Shown in pieces: positions 53,134 to 61,479 of a stretch of DNA of 64,000 nucleotides. Below the pieces are notes generated by a model. It was given only the letters and a program-made list of their open reading frames with translations, was not told where the DNA came from and did not search any database. The DNA is from Phycisphaerae bacterium (GTDB lineage: Bacteria; Planctomycetota; Phycisphaerae; Phycisphaerales; Phycisphaeraceae). The DNA lies in the NCBI GenBank assembly GCA_030432595.1, contig JAUIGU010000023.1, positions 1 through 64,000 of the forward strand, given 5' to 3'. The position numbers and the translations under genes are program-made. The first letter of the stretch is position 1; the number at the start of each line of letters is the position of its first letter.

Positions 53134-53207
53134 TCGGTCGCTCACGCTCCCGGCTCCCACGCGAACGCCACATTCATGCCAACGGAGCCCTGAGCGTCAG
53201 CGACGGG
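53134..53207. repeat. REP-like inverted repeat, copy 1
   Basis: Arms 53134-53157 and 53184-53207 are imperfect reverse complements (CGGTCGCTCACGCTCCCGG type). The same element occurs at 58550-58624. It lies between the divergent queG and nuoD genes. Confidence 0.75.
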
Positions 53208-53307
53208 TGACTCAGTGCCAGTGCGGTCCCCGTTTGGCCCCGCGCCCGACATCTCTCTACAATCCAATCGCCGGCACGGACTCGCCGAAACCCCACGCCC
53301 CCTCGCC

Positions 53308-54594
53308 ATGCCCTACGACCTCAAACCCATCGACATCGACGTGGAAACCACCCCGTACGTCGAGGGCGAGGGCTGGACGCAGCGCGGCGACCGCTGGACC
53401 CTCAACTTCGGGCCCCAGCACCCCGCGACCCACACCACGCTCCGCATCGTCATGGAGCTCGACGGCGAGCGCATCGTCCGCGCGGTGCCGCACATCGGGT
53501 ACCTGCACTCGGGATTCGAGAAGCTGGCCGAGGCGCTGGACTACAACCAGTACGTCACGATCGTCTCGCGGATGGACTACATCAGCCCGATCGTCAACGA
53601 TCTGAGTTGGCATAACGCGGCGGAAAAACTCTTCGACATCGACATCACGCCGCGCTGCAAGGTCGTGCGCACGATCCTCGGCGAGTTGGGCCGGATCCAG
53701 AACCACCTGCTGTGCGTCGGCGCCGCGGCGCTGGACCTGGGGGCCTTCACCGGCTTCCTCTACGGGTTCAACCAGCGCGAGCACATCTACGACATCATGG
53801 ACTACATCTCCGGCCAGCGGTTCCACCCCGACTGGACGCGCCTGGGCGGCGCGATGCAGGACCTGCCGGACGAGAAAATGTTTGTCAAGATTGTCAAGCA
53901 GTTCATCCACGAGCAGCTCCCGCCGGCGATGGACGACCTGACCGGGCTCTTGAACAAGAACCGCATCTTCCGCGACCGTACCGACGGCATTGGCGTGGTG
54001 TCGCATGACGAGGCCATCGCCTGGTCGCTCACCGGCCCGGTCGCCCGCGCATCCGGCGTCAAGCGCGACGTCCGCAAGGACGAGCCGTACCTTTGTTTCA
54101 AGGACAACTGGGACGGGCAGGGCAGCAGCGCCCTCGACTTCAAGGTGCCGATCACCACGACCGGCGACGTCTTGGGGCGGTACCTCGTCCGCGTGGCCGA
54201 GATTGAGCAGAGTGTCAAGATCATCGAGCAACTCATCGACGACATCCCCGGCGGCCCGATGAACACCTGGGCGGACGCGAAGGTCGCCAAGCCCAGCAAG
54301 GCCGAGGTGTACGGCAGCATCGAGGGTTTGATCGAGCACTTCGAGCTGGTCATGACCAACCGCAAGTGGAAAGCCCCGATCAACGAGACTTACGCCGCCA
54401 TCGAGAGCGCCAACGGGCAGCACGGGTTCTACATCGTCGCCGACGGCGGGCCCAAGCCGTGGCGGGCGAAACACCGGCCGTGCTCGTTCATCAACTTCGC
54501 CTGCTTCGGCAAGATGCTCGAAGGGCACCTGCTGGCCGACGCGGTCGCGGTGCTGGGGAGTTTGAACATCATCGCGGCGGAGTTGGACCGGTAG
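53308..54594 (+). CDS. nuoD: NADH-quinone oxidoreductase subunit D (NuoD)
   Basis: A 428-residue 49-kDa subunit of complex I, in the peripheral arm where it helps form the quinone site. Signatures are NFGPQHPATHTTLR, HIGYLHSGFEKLAE, RTILGELGRIQNHLL and SGQRFHPDWTRLGG, and a normal end with VLGSLNIIAAELDR. Start at 53308. It opens a partial nuo set (nuoD-nuoE-two small genes-nuoF). nuoA, B and C are not upstream: queG lies there, divergent. Confidence 0.95.
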   Translation: MPYDLKPIDIDVETTPYVEGEGWTQRGDRWTLNFGPQHPATHTTLRIVMELDGERIVRAVPHIGYLHSGFEKLAEALDYNQYVTIVSRMDYISPIVNDLSWHNAAEKLFDIDITPRCKVVRTILGELGRIQNHLLCVGAAALDLGAFTGFLYGFNQREHIYDIMDYISGQRFHPDWTRLGGAMQDLPDEKMFVKIVKQFIHEQLPPAMDDLTGLLNKNRIFRDRTDGIGVVSHDEAIAWSLTGPVARASGVKRDVRKDEPYLCFKDNWDGQGSSALDFKVPITTTGDVLGRYLVRVAEIEQSVKIIEQLIDDIPGGPMNTWADAKVAKPSKAEVYGSIEGLIEHFELVMTNRKWKAPINETYAAIESANGQHGFYIVADGGPKPWRAKHRPCSFINFACFGKMLEGHLLADAVAVLGSLNIIAAELDR

Positions 54595-54596
54595 GT

Positions 54597-54665
54597 ATTT
54601 CAGATTTGCGATTTCAGATTGCAGATGTGTCGAACATCTGAAATCTCCAATCTGAAATCTGAAAT
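54597..54665. repeat. AT-rich imperfect hairpin between nuoD and nuoE
   Basis: Arms 54597-54628 and 54634-54665 are imperfect reverse complements built from TTTCAGATT-type words, with a 5-base loop. The strong contrast with the GC-rich genes suggests an inserted repeat. In RNA it would form a hairpin before the nuoE ribosome site. Confidence 0.75.
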
Positions 54666-54676
54666 GGAGCAAGCGA

Positions 54677-55204
54677 ATGGCCTGGCTGACCAAACCCTCC
54701 GGCACGCAGGAGATCGAGCGGCGCGACACGCCGTACTTGACGGATGCGCTCAAGAAGGAGCTCGACGACAAGTACGCTCACCGCTACCCGACCCGGCGGG
54801 CGATGGCGTTGCCGGTGCTGCACGCGATCCAGCACGAATACAACTGGCTGCCTTACCAGGCGCTCGAAGAAGCCGCCGAGTTTCTCGAGATCGCGCCCAG
54901 CGAGCTGCTCGACACCGCGACGTTTTACGAGGAGTACTTCACCCAGCCGCGCGGCAAGCACACGATCTGGGTCTGCCAGTCCGTGAGCTGCGAGGTGATG
55001 AACGAGGCCGCGATCACCGACGCGATCGCCGAGAAGCTCGGCGTTCGGCCGGGCGAGACCACGGATGATGACAAGTTCACCTTCATGAAGGTCGAGTGCA
55101 TCGGTGCCTGCGGCGGGGCTCCGTGCATGCTCGTAGACGAAGAGCTGCACGAAAACCTGGCCCCGCAGAACGTCGGCGGCATCCTCGACAAGGTGAAAGA
55201 CTGA
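54677..55204 (+). CDS. nuoE: NADH-quinone oxidoreductase subunit E (NuoE)
   Basis: A 175-residue 24-kDa thioredoxin-fold subunit of complex I, holding the N1a [2Fe-2S] cluster. Cluster ligands are in CQSVSCEV and CIGACGGAPCMLV (C-x4-C ... C-x3-C pattern). N-terminal LPVLHAIQHEYNWLP and TATFYEEYF are family marks. GGAGC lies before the ATG at 54677. Confidence 0.94.
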   Translation: MAWLTKPSGTQEIERRDTPYLTDALKKELDDKYAHRYPTRRAMALPVLHAIQHEYNWLPYQALEEAAEFLEIAPSELLDTATFYEEYFTQPRGKHTIWVCQSVSCEVMNEAAITDAIAEKLGVRPGETTDDDKFTFMKVECIGACGGAPCMLVDEELHENLAPQNVGGILDKVKD

Positions 55205-55213
55205 GACTGCGTT

Positions 55214-55243
55214 AAAGCCCGGGGACGGCCGTCCCCGGGCTTT
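55214..55243. terminator. 30-bp perfect palindrome after nuoE
   Basis: A perfect 15-bp inverted repeat (AAAGCCCGGGGACGG and its complement) 9 bp after the nuoE stop. It ends in TTT, not a long T-run. It may end or attenuate transcription, or protect the upstream message. Confidence 0.6.
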
Positions 55244-55254
55244 GAAAGAACCCC

Positions 55255-55446
55255 ATGCCCTGGTTCCAGAAACTCTGCCGCCACACGGGCCTCGCGCTGC
55301 ACGGCCTCATGCACCCCGACGGCAAACACACCGAGGAACTCAAACGCACCGTCGAGGAAGAACAAGTCAGCGACACCGTGACCCTGCGACGCACCACGAT
55401 CGAAGAAGTAGAAATCAAGCCCTGCCAGGGCGGATCGAAGGATTGA
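55255..55446 (+). CDS. Small protein in the nuo cluster
   Basis: A 63-residue protein (MPWFQKLCRHTGLALHGLMH start, ending PCQGGSKD) with two widely spaced cysteines and no membrane segment. It is followed immediately by the next gene's start (55447). Codon use matches nuo genes. I do not recognise a family; a cluster-associated planctomycete protein is possible. Confidence 0.6.
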   Translation: MPWFQKLCRHTGLALHGLMHPDGKHTEELKRTVEEEQVSDTVTLRRTTIEEVEIKPCQGGSKD

Positions 55447-55890
55447 ATGATGGTGAAGTGGTCAACAATCCAGCGAGATCAGGTTGCCAAAGATTTGGAA
55501 GGCCTCGAAAGGCTGCCTGAAGGTAGTTTTTTGCAGTGGTCTTGGTATCGGCACGGCGCATTCGTTCGTGCCTGCAGAACTAATTCGGGTCTACAGGTTT
55601 TATCATTCGGGGACGTGGAACCCTCGGTTTCATATCAACAAATGAATGAAAAACTCGCCCGGATTGGTTTTGATCATCGCGACCCCAAGGGGACTGCAAT
55701 CAATCCATTTACGGGCGAAGAAGTAGAGACGTTTCCGCCAAAGAGAACGGAAAGTCTTAGTATGGATGCCGCAATCGACATAGTTTGTAAGGTTGTAACC
55801 AGTATCTACGCGATATCTGATTCGGAGCCGATTATCCTTTCCGATCAGGAAGATGAAGATCCCGACACTTGGCCCGAGGAGTTTTCCTGA
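55447..55890 (+). CDS. Unknown low-GC protein between nuoE and nuoF
   Basis: A 147-residue soluble acidic protein starting at ATG 55447, right after the previous stop. Its DNA is clearly less GC-rich and its codons differ from the nuo genes around it (many AT-ending codons). It has no known motif; FLQWSWYRHGAFVRAC and the acidic end DQEDEDPDTWPEEFS stand out. It overlaps the nuoF start by 38 bp if nuoF begins at 55853. Probably acquired horizontally, inside the operon. Confidence 0.65.
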   Translation: MMVKWSTIQRDQVAKDLEGLERLPEGSFLQWSWYRHGAFVRACRTNSGLQVLSFGDVEPSVSYQQMNEKLARIGFDHRDPKGTAINPFTGEEVETFPPKRTESLSMDAAIDIVCKVVTSIYAISDSEPIILSDQEDEDPDTWPEEFS

Positions 55891-57256
55891 ATTGCCCCTT
55901 GACCAACCCATCCTCCTGAAGCGCATCCCCACCCCGCCGTGGGGCGACTTCCACGACCGCAAGTACGTCGGCTACGACGACTACGTCAAGACCGACGGTT
56001 ATGCAGCGCTCGAGCAGTGCATCGCGATGGAGCCCAAGGACATCGTCGAGCAGGTCAAGGCCGCCGAGCTGCGCGGGCGCGGCGGCGCGGGGTTCCCGGC
56101 CGGGATGAAGTGGTCGTTCCTCCCGCCGCTGGACGACGGGCCGCGCTACCTGACCATCAACGCCGACGAGTCCGAGCCCGCGACCTTCAAGGACCAGGTG
56201 CTCATCCAGTACGACCCGCACCTGGTCATCGAGGGCATCGCGATCTGCATGCTCGCCTGCCAGCTCGACACGGCGTACTTCTACATCCGCGGCGAGTACC
56301 ACCACCACCGCGACCTCTTCGAGCGCGCCATCGCCGAGGCGTACGACAACAAAATCTTCGGCAAAGGCTCGCGCATGGGGCAGGTCAACGGGCGCGACCC
56401 GAATCTGTACCTGCACCGCGGCGCGGGCGCCTACATCTGCGGCGAGGAGACCGGGCTGATCGAGTCGCTCGAGGGCAAGCGCGGCTGGCCGCGCATCAAG
56501 CCGCCGTTCCCTGCGGTGCAGGGCGCGTTCGCCCGGCCGACCATCATCAACAACGTCGAGACCCTCGCCAACGTGCCGTTCATCATCACCAACGGCGCCG
56601 ACTGGTGGAAGGGCTTCGGCAAGGGCCGGCCCGACGGTGCGCCGCCGACCGTGCCCGCGTCGTTCGGCACCAAGCTCATGGGCGTGTCCGGACCGGTCAA
56701 ACGCCCCGGCGTCTACGAGTGCGAGTTGGGCATCCCACTCACCGACCTCGTCGCCGACTTCGCGCAGGGCCCGCTAGACGGCACGGAGATCAAGGCGTAC
56801 TTCCACGGCGGGATCTCGATGGGCGTCGTCAGCCAGGAAGAGGCCGAGGCCGGCGTCGAGATGGACTTCGACATCGGCAAGAAGTGGAACAACCTCGGGC
56901 TCGGGACCGCGTGCGTGACCGTGATCCCCGAGTCGGTGTCGATGGTGTCGATGGCCCGCAACGTCGCGCGGTTCTTCAGCCACGAGTCGTGCGGCCAGTG
57001 CACCCACTGCCGCGAGGGAAGCAAGTGGATGTACCAGATGCTTTCGCGCATCGAGGCCGGCGACGGCACGACCAAGGACCTGGACCTGCTGCTCGAATTA
57101 TCCACCTCGATGGGCTCGATGCCCGGCCACAACATCTGCGGCCTCAGCGACGGCGCGAACTGGGCGATCCGCACGATCGTCAACAAGTTCTGGGACGAGT
57201 TCGAAAGCGCGGTCCGCAAGCCGGGCGGCGTGTCGCTGGCGGTGCTGGGGGCGTGA
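55853..57256 (+). CDS. nuoF: NADH-quinone oxidoreductase subunit F (NuoF)
   Basis: The 51-kDa FMN- and NADH-binding subunit of complex I, 467 residues. It has the NADH-binding GRGGAGFPAGMKWSF, FMN-site NADESEPATFKDQ, GAGAYICGEETGLIESLEGK and the 4Fe-4S motif SCGQCTHCREGS. Start is uncertain: ATG 55853 has AGGA just upstream, but it overlaps the low-GC gene. TTG 55892 (LPLDQPILLKR) fits the usual NuoF N-terminus and may be the ancestral start. The stop TGA shares an A with the next start (TGATG). Confidence 0.93.
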   Translation: MKIPTLGPRSFPELPLDQPILLKRIPTPPWGDFHDRKYVGYDDYVKTDGYAALEQCIAMEPKDIVEQVKAAELRGRGGAGFPAGMKWSFLPPLDDGPRYLTINADESEPATFKDQVLIQYDPHLVIEGIAICMLACQLDTAYFYIRGEYHHHRDLFERAIAEAYDNKIFGKGSRMGQVNGRDPNLYLHRGAGAYICGEETGLIESLEGKRGWPRIKPPFPAVQGAFARPTIINNVETLANVPFIITNGADWWKGFGKGRPDGAPPTVPASFGTKLMGVSGPVKRPGVYECELGIPLTDLVADFAQGPLDGTEIKAYFHGGISMGVVSQEEAEAGVEMDFDIGKKWNNLGLGTACVTVIPESVSMVSMARNVARFFSHESCGQCTHCREGSKWMYQMLSRIEAGDGTTKDLDLLLELSTSMGSMPGHNICGLSDGANWAIRTIVNKFWDEFESAVRKPGGVSLAVLGA

Positions 57257-57489
57257 TGTCGGATGCGTCCGAACAACATCCGCTCCGCCGGCCGCCGATG
57301 GAGCGTGTGGTCCGCCGGTACGATGCGGACCAGTGGGAGCAGGCCGAGATCGACGCGCTGCGTGACTGGTTGAAGCTCTCGCCCGCCGAGCGTCTGATCG
57401 AGGCCGACCGCATCCGCTGGGAGCATCACGGTGGAGTTCTCCCAAGACTGGAAAGAACTGTGCGTGTTGTTCGACCGCCATGGCGTTGA
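57256..57489 (+). CDS. Small protein overlapping a nucleotidyltransferase gene
   Basis: A 77-residue charged protein (DADQWEQAEIDALRDWLKL, SPAERLIEADRIRWEHHGG). Its start overlaps the nuoF stop (TGATG), and its 3' end overlaps the nucleotidyltransferase gene by 59 bp. This long overlap with a nucleotidyltransferase partner resembles toxin-antitoxin or similar two-gene units. The family is not certain. Confidence 0.6.
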   Translation: MSDASEQHPLRRPPMERVVRRYDADQWEQAEIDALRDWLKLSPAERLIEADRIRWEHHGGVLPRLERTVRVVRPPWR

Positions 57490-57922
57490 GTACGCCGTGG
57501 TCGGTGGCATCGCGCTTGCGCTGCACGGCCAGGCGCGTTACACCAAAGACCTGGACATCTACGTCAAGCCCGATCCGGCCAACGCGGAGCGGATTGTGGC
57601 CGCGCTCGAGGCATTTGGCTTTGGTGGCGCTGGGTTCAGGCCCGTAGATTTCGCGACGCCGGGCCCGTTCTTCATCCTCGGCCGGGAGCCGACGCGGGTC
57701 GATCTGTTGACCGAGATCCCGGCGGTGACGTGGGAGCAGGTTGAGCAGGGACGGGTGCGAGTCGATATGGCCGGGGTGTCGGTCTGGGTGATCGGGAGAA
57801 ACGAGTTCATCAAGAACAAGCGCGCCGCCGGCCGCCCGCAAGACCTCGCCGACGCCGAGGCGGTGGATGAGGACGCGATCCGAAAAAGGAAACGCAAGAA
57901 TCCTCCGACGGAAGACCCGTAA
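57431..57922 (+). CDS. MNT/AbiEii-type nucleotidyltransferase-fold protein
   Basis: A 163-residue protein starting at GTG 57431. AVVGGIALALHGQARYTKDL followed by DIYV is the GGxAxxxHG..R.T.DxD pattern of nucleotidyltransferase-fold proteins (DUF6036/AbiEii-like). RVDLLTEIP and a C-terminal helix (EFIKNKRAAGRPQDLADAEA) follow, as in the family. Members add nucleotides to tRNA or proteins, often as part of toxin-antitoxin pairs. Its neighbour at 57256 may be the partner. Confidence 0.8.
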   Translation: MEFSQDWKELCVLFDRHGVEYAVVGGIALALHGQARYTKDLDIYVKPDPANAERIVAALEAFGFGGAGFRPVDFATPGPFFILGREPTRVDLLTEIPAVTWEQVEQGRVRVDMAGVSVWVIGRNEFIKNKRAAGRPQDLADAEAVDEDAIRKRKRKNPPTEDP

Positions 57923-57968
57923 ACAGATTCTCCTTGGGTCGTCCGATCCGCACGGATAAACTGCGGAC

Positions 57969-58523
57969 ATGCCCGACAACCTCCAAGGCCACCTCCTGCT
58001 TGCGGCGCCGTCGATGCTCGATCCGAATTTCGAGCGGACGGTGATCCTGCTGGTGCATCACAACGACGAGGGGGCGTTGGGGCTGGTGCTGAACAAGCCG
58101 ACGCCGATGCGGGTGCGGGATGCGTTGCCGGCGTCGGTGGAGCACGGGCACGAGGTGGAGGACGTTCTGCGCAAGGGCGGGCCGTGCGAGGGGCCGTTGA
58201 TGGTGTTGCACGGCAGCGCCGAGGCGTCGCAGGTCGAGGTGTTGCCGGGCGTGTATTTTGCGACCGAGCAGGACCTGGTGGAGCGCGTGATGGAATCGGC
58301 GGAGGGCCGGACGATGTACTTCGCCGGTTACGCCGGCTGGGGCCCGGGCCAGCTCGAGGACGAGATCGCGGCGGACGCGTGGATGGTGCTCGAGGGTCAG
58401 CCCGACGAGGTGTTCGGCGCGGGGCACGACACGTGGTCGCGCCTGGTCCGCACGCTGGCGAAGGAAGCGATGAAGCAGCAGATCAACCCGAACATCGTGC
58501 CGGACGATCCGTCGTTGAACTGA
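57969..58523 (+). CDS. YqgE/AlgH family protein (UPF0301)
   Basis: A 184-residue protein of the UPF0301 family: LQGHLLLAAPSMLDPNFERT, then VILLVHHNDEGALGLVLNKP, a GGP-x-GPLMVLH strand and YFAGYAGWGPGQLEDEI. The fold is an alpha/beta layer; function is unknown, though alginate regulation (AlgH) was the first link. It lies 46 bp after the nucleotidyltransferase. Confidence 0.92.
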   Translation: MPDNLQGHLLLAAPSMLDPNFERTVILLVHHNDEGALGLVLNKPTPMRVRDALPASVEHGHEVEDVLRKGGPCEGPLMVLHGSAEASQVEVLPGVYFATEQDLVERVMESAEGRTMYFAGYAGWGPGQLEDEIAADAWMVLEGQPDEVFGAGHDTWSRLVRTLAKEAMKQQINPNIVPDDPSLN

Positions 58524-58549
58524 CAGGGCGTTGCTTGATCTTTTCGGCA

Positions 58550-58624
58550 ACCGGTCGCTGACGCTCCCGGCTCTGTCGAAAGCCTGGCATGATTTTAACG
58601 GAGCCGGGAGCGTGAGCGACCGGT
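58550..58624. repeat. REP-like inverted repeat, copy 2
   Basis: Arms 58550-58573 and 58601-58624 match as reverse complements with one mismatch in 24, and share their sequence with 53134-53207. It lies between the YqgE/AlgH and GH63-like genes. Confidence 0.85.
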
Positions 58625-58637
58625 AGGTTTTAACGTC

Positions 58638-61406
58638 ATGTCAAACCCGCAGATGACGTCACTTCGTGTTGCCGGGTATGTTGTCGCCATGCCCGCGACG
58701 GTGACGGACCACCCGCCTTCCCCTGAGACTTCGCACCCCACGGCCGAGCACGCCCGGCTCGCGCAGGACCTGGCCCGCGATGCGAACTGGAAGCGCTGGG
58801 GGCCGTACCTCTCCGAACGCCAGTGGGGCACGGTCCGCGAGGACTACTCGTCCGACGGCAACTGCTGGGACTACTTCCCCTTCGAGCACGCCCACCTGCG
58901 GGCCTACCGCTGGGGCGAGGACGGGTTGCTCGGCTTCACCGACCGCCAGTGCCGGCTGTGCTTCGGGCTTGCGCTGTGGAACGGCCAAGACCCGATCCTC
59001 AAGGAGCGGCTCTACGGACTGACCGGCCCGCAGGGCAACCACGGCGAGGACGTCAAGGAGCGCTACTGGTACCTCGATTCCACGCCGACGCACAGCTACT
59101 GCAAGGCGGCGTACCACTACCCGTTCGCCGCGTTTCCGTACGACCCGATCAAGAAAGAGAACGCGAAACGCACCCGTGAGGACGCCGAGTTCGAGGTGGA
59201 GGACACGGGGGTGTTCGTTGGTGGGGAGTTTTTCGATGTCGTTGCCGAGTACGCCAAGGCCGACGCGAACGACGTGCTGATCCGGCTGACGTTCACGAAC
59301 ATGGCCAAGGAAGGCGGGCCGCAGCCGCTGCACGTGCTGCCGCAGATGTGGTACCGCAACACGTGGGTCTGGGGCTGCGAGCACGAGGGCTGCACGATCA
59401 AGCCGTGGATGTGGACCGAGGCGACCGGCACCGACGACACGCCCGACGTGATCGTCACCGACCACCAGACGCTCGGCCGGTTCGCGTTGTTCGTCGGCAA
59501 GAGCCCGGACGGGGCGCAGCCGCCGGTGTTGTTCACCGAGAACCAGTCGAACACCAAGCTGCTCTACGGCGACGAGCGCCCGCCGCGCTTCATGAAAGAC
59601 GCGTTCGGGCGGTTCGTGATCGACGGCGACGACAAGGCGGTCAACCGCAGCCGGAAGGGCACCAAGGCGGCACCGCACTACGCGCTGTCCCTGGGCCCGG
59701 GCGAAAGCGCGACGCTGCGGCTGCGGCTGCGCGACGTGTCGCTGCCCGAACCGAGCGGCGATCTGCTCGGCGATGACTACGAGCGCGTGTTCGAAGAACG
59801 GCTCGCCGAGGCCGACGCGTTCTACGCCCACGTTCTGCCCGACACCCTCGACGATCAGCAGCGCACCGTCAGCCGGCAGGCGTACGCGGGGCTGGCGTGG
59901 TCCAAGCAGTTCTATCACTACATCATTCAGCCGTGGCTGGACGGCGACCCGGACACGCCGCCGCCGCCTGCCCAGCGCAAGGAAGGGCGCAACCACGAGT
60001 GGCGGCATTTTTTCGCGCGGGACGTGTTGTCCATGCCGGACAAGTGGGAGTACCCGTGGTTCGCCGCGTGGGACACGGCGTTTCACATGCTGCCGTACTC
60101 GCGGATCGACCCGACGTTCGCCAAGCGGCAGATGGAGCTGTTCCTGCGCGAGTGGTACATGCACCCCAACGGGCAGATCCCCGCGTACGAGTTCGCGTTC
60201 GGCGATGTCAACCCGCCGGTGCACGCGTGGGCGGTGTGGCGGCTTTACAAAATGACCGCGCCGCGCGGGAAGCGGGACCGGGCGTTCCTCGCGTCGTGTT
60301 TCCAGAAGCTGCTGCTGAACTTCACCTGGTGGGTCAACCGTAAAGACCCGCAGGGAAACAATGTGTTCGGCGGCGGCTTCCTGGGTCTGGACAACATTGG
60401 CGTGTTCGATCGGAGTCAGCCGCTTCCGGGAGGTGGACAACTCACGCAGTCGGACGGCACCGCGTGGATGGCGTTCTACAGCGCGACCATGCTCGCGATC
60501 GCGATGGAGTTGGCGGACAGCGACGCGCCCGACGCGCGGGCCTACGCCGACATGGCCAGCAAGTTTTTCGAGCACTTCGTCCATATCGCCGACGCCGCGA
60601 ACCACCTGGGTGGCACCGGGCTCTGGGACAACCGCGACGGGTTCTACTACGACCACCTCCGCGTCAACGGCAAGACCGAGCCGATCCGCCTGCGCTCGTT
60701 GGTGGGCTTGATGCCGCTCATCGCCGTCGAGACGTTCAAGCGCGACCGCATCGAGCGCATCCCCGGCTTCCGCAAACGCCTGAACTGGTTCCTCGCCAAC
60801 CGCAAGGACCTCGCGCGCACGATCACGTACATGGTCGAGCACGACGACGCCGTCGGCACGACCGACCGCCTGCACAGTCACCGCTTCCTGCTCGCGCTGC
60901 CGTCACGGACGCGCCTCGAAAAAGTGTTGTCGTACCTGTTCGACGAGAAGGAGTTCTTCGGGCCCTTCGGCATCCGCTCCATGTCTCGGCACCACGAGGC
61001 GGAGCCGTACGAGGTGCAGATCGGCCGGGAGCACTTCGCCGTCGAGTACGCGCCCGGCGAGTCGACCACCGAACTGTTCGGCGGCAACTCGAACTGGCGT
61101 GGCCCGGTGTGGTTCCCGGTGAACTTCCTCATCATGGAGGCGCTGCAGCGGTACCACTACTTTTACGGCGACACGCTCAAGGTCGAGGTGCCCACAGGCT
61201 CGGGGAACTGGATGAACCTGCGGGACGCGTCGCGCGAGTTGTCGCGGCGGTTGTGCGGGTTGTGCGTCCCGGACGAGGCGGGGCGGACGCTGTTCTACGA
61301 GTACTTCCACGCCGACACCGGGCGCGGCTGCGGGGCGTCGCACCAGACCGGGTGGACGGCGCTGGTGACGCGCTGCATCGAGGAGTGCGTGGCGACGACC
61401 GGATAA
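58638..61406 (+). CDS. GH63-like glucosidase (MGH1 type)
   Basis: A 922-residue soluble (alpha/alpha)6 hydrolase related to mannosyl-oligosaccharide glucosidases of family GH63. Family marks: WKRWGPYLSERQWGTVREDY, DYFPFEHAHLRAYRWGEDG, YPWFAAWDTAFHMLPYSRID, QMELFLREWYMHPNGQIPAYE and LFGGNSNWRGPVWFPVNFL near the end. The Asp in AAWDTAFH and a Glu/Asp near FGGNSNW are candidate catalytic residues. Start at 58638 is the longest; ATG 58689 is an alternative. No signal peptide, so probably cytoplasmic, acting on glucosyl glycerate, trehalose-like or oligosaccharide substrates. Confidence 0.88.
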   Translation: MSNPQMTSLRVAGYVVAMPATVTDHPPSPETSHPTAEHARLAQDLARDANWKRWGPYLSERQWGTVREDYSSDGNCWDYFPFEHAHLRAYRWGEDGLLGFTDRQCRLCFGLALWNGQDPILKERLYGLTGPQGNHGEDVKERYWYLDSTPTHSYCKAAYHYPFAAFPYDPIKKENAKRTREDAEFEVEDTGVFVGGEFFDVVAEYAKADANDVLIRLTFTNMAKEGGPQPLHVLPQMWYRNTWVWGCEHEGCTIKPWMWTEATGTDDTPDVIVTDHQTLGRFALFVGKSPDGAQPPVLFTENQSNTKLLYGDERPPRFMKDAFGRFVIDGDDKAVNRSRKGTKAAPHYALSLGPGESATLRLRLRDVSLPEPSGDLLGDDYERVFEERLAEADAFYAHVLPDTLDDQQRTVSRQAYAGLAWSKQFYHYIIQPWLDGDPDTPPPPAQRKEGRNHEWRHFFARDVLSMPDKWEYPWFAAWDTAFHMLPYSRIDPTFAKRQMELFLREWYMHPNGQIPAYEFAFGDVNPPVHAWAVWRLYKMTAPRGKRDRAFLASCFQKLLLNFTWWVNRKDPQGNNVFGGGFLGLDNIGVFDRSQPLPGGGQLTQSDGTAWMAFYSATMLAIAMELADSDAPDARAYADMASKFFEHFVHIADAANHLGGTGLWDNRDGFYYDHLRVNGKTEPIRLRSLVGLMPLIAVETFKRDRIERIPGFRKRLNWFLANRKDLARTITYMVEHDDAVGTTDRLHSHRFLLALPSRTRLEKVLSYLFDEKEFFGPFGIRSMSRHHEAEPYEVQIGREHFAVEYAPGESTTELFGGNSNWRGPVWFPVNFLIMEALQRYHYFYGDTLKVEVPTGSGNWMNLRDASRELSRRLCGLCVPDEAGRTLFYEYFHADTGRGCGASHQTGWTALVTRCIEECVATTG

Positions 61407-61479
61407 AGCCGAAAACCCGGCAAAGAACGCCCGGGGTTGGCCCGATACTGGACGGGAACCGCACGGACCCCGCCCGGGC

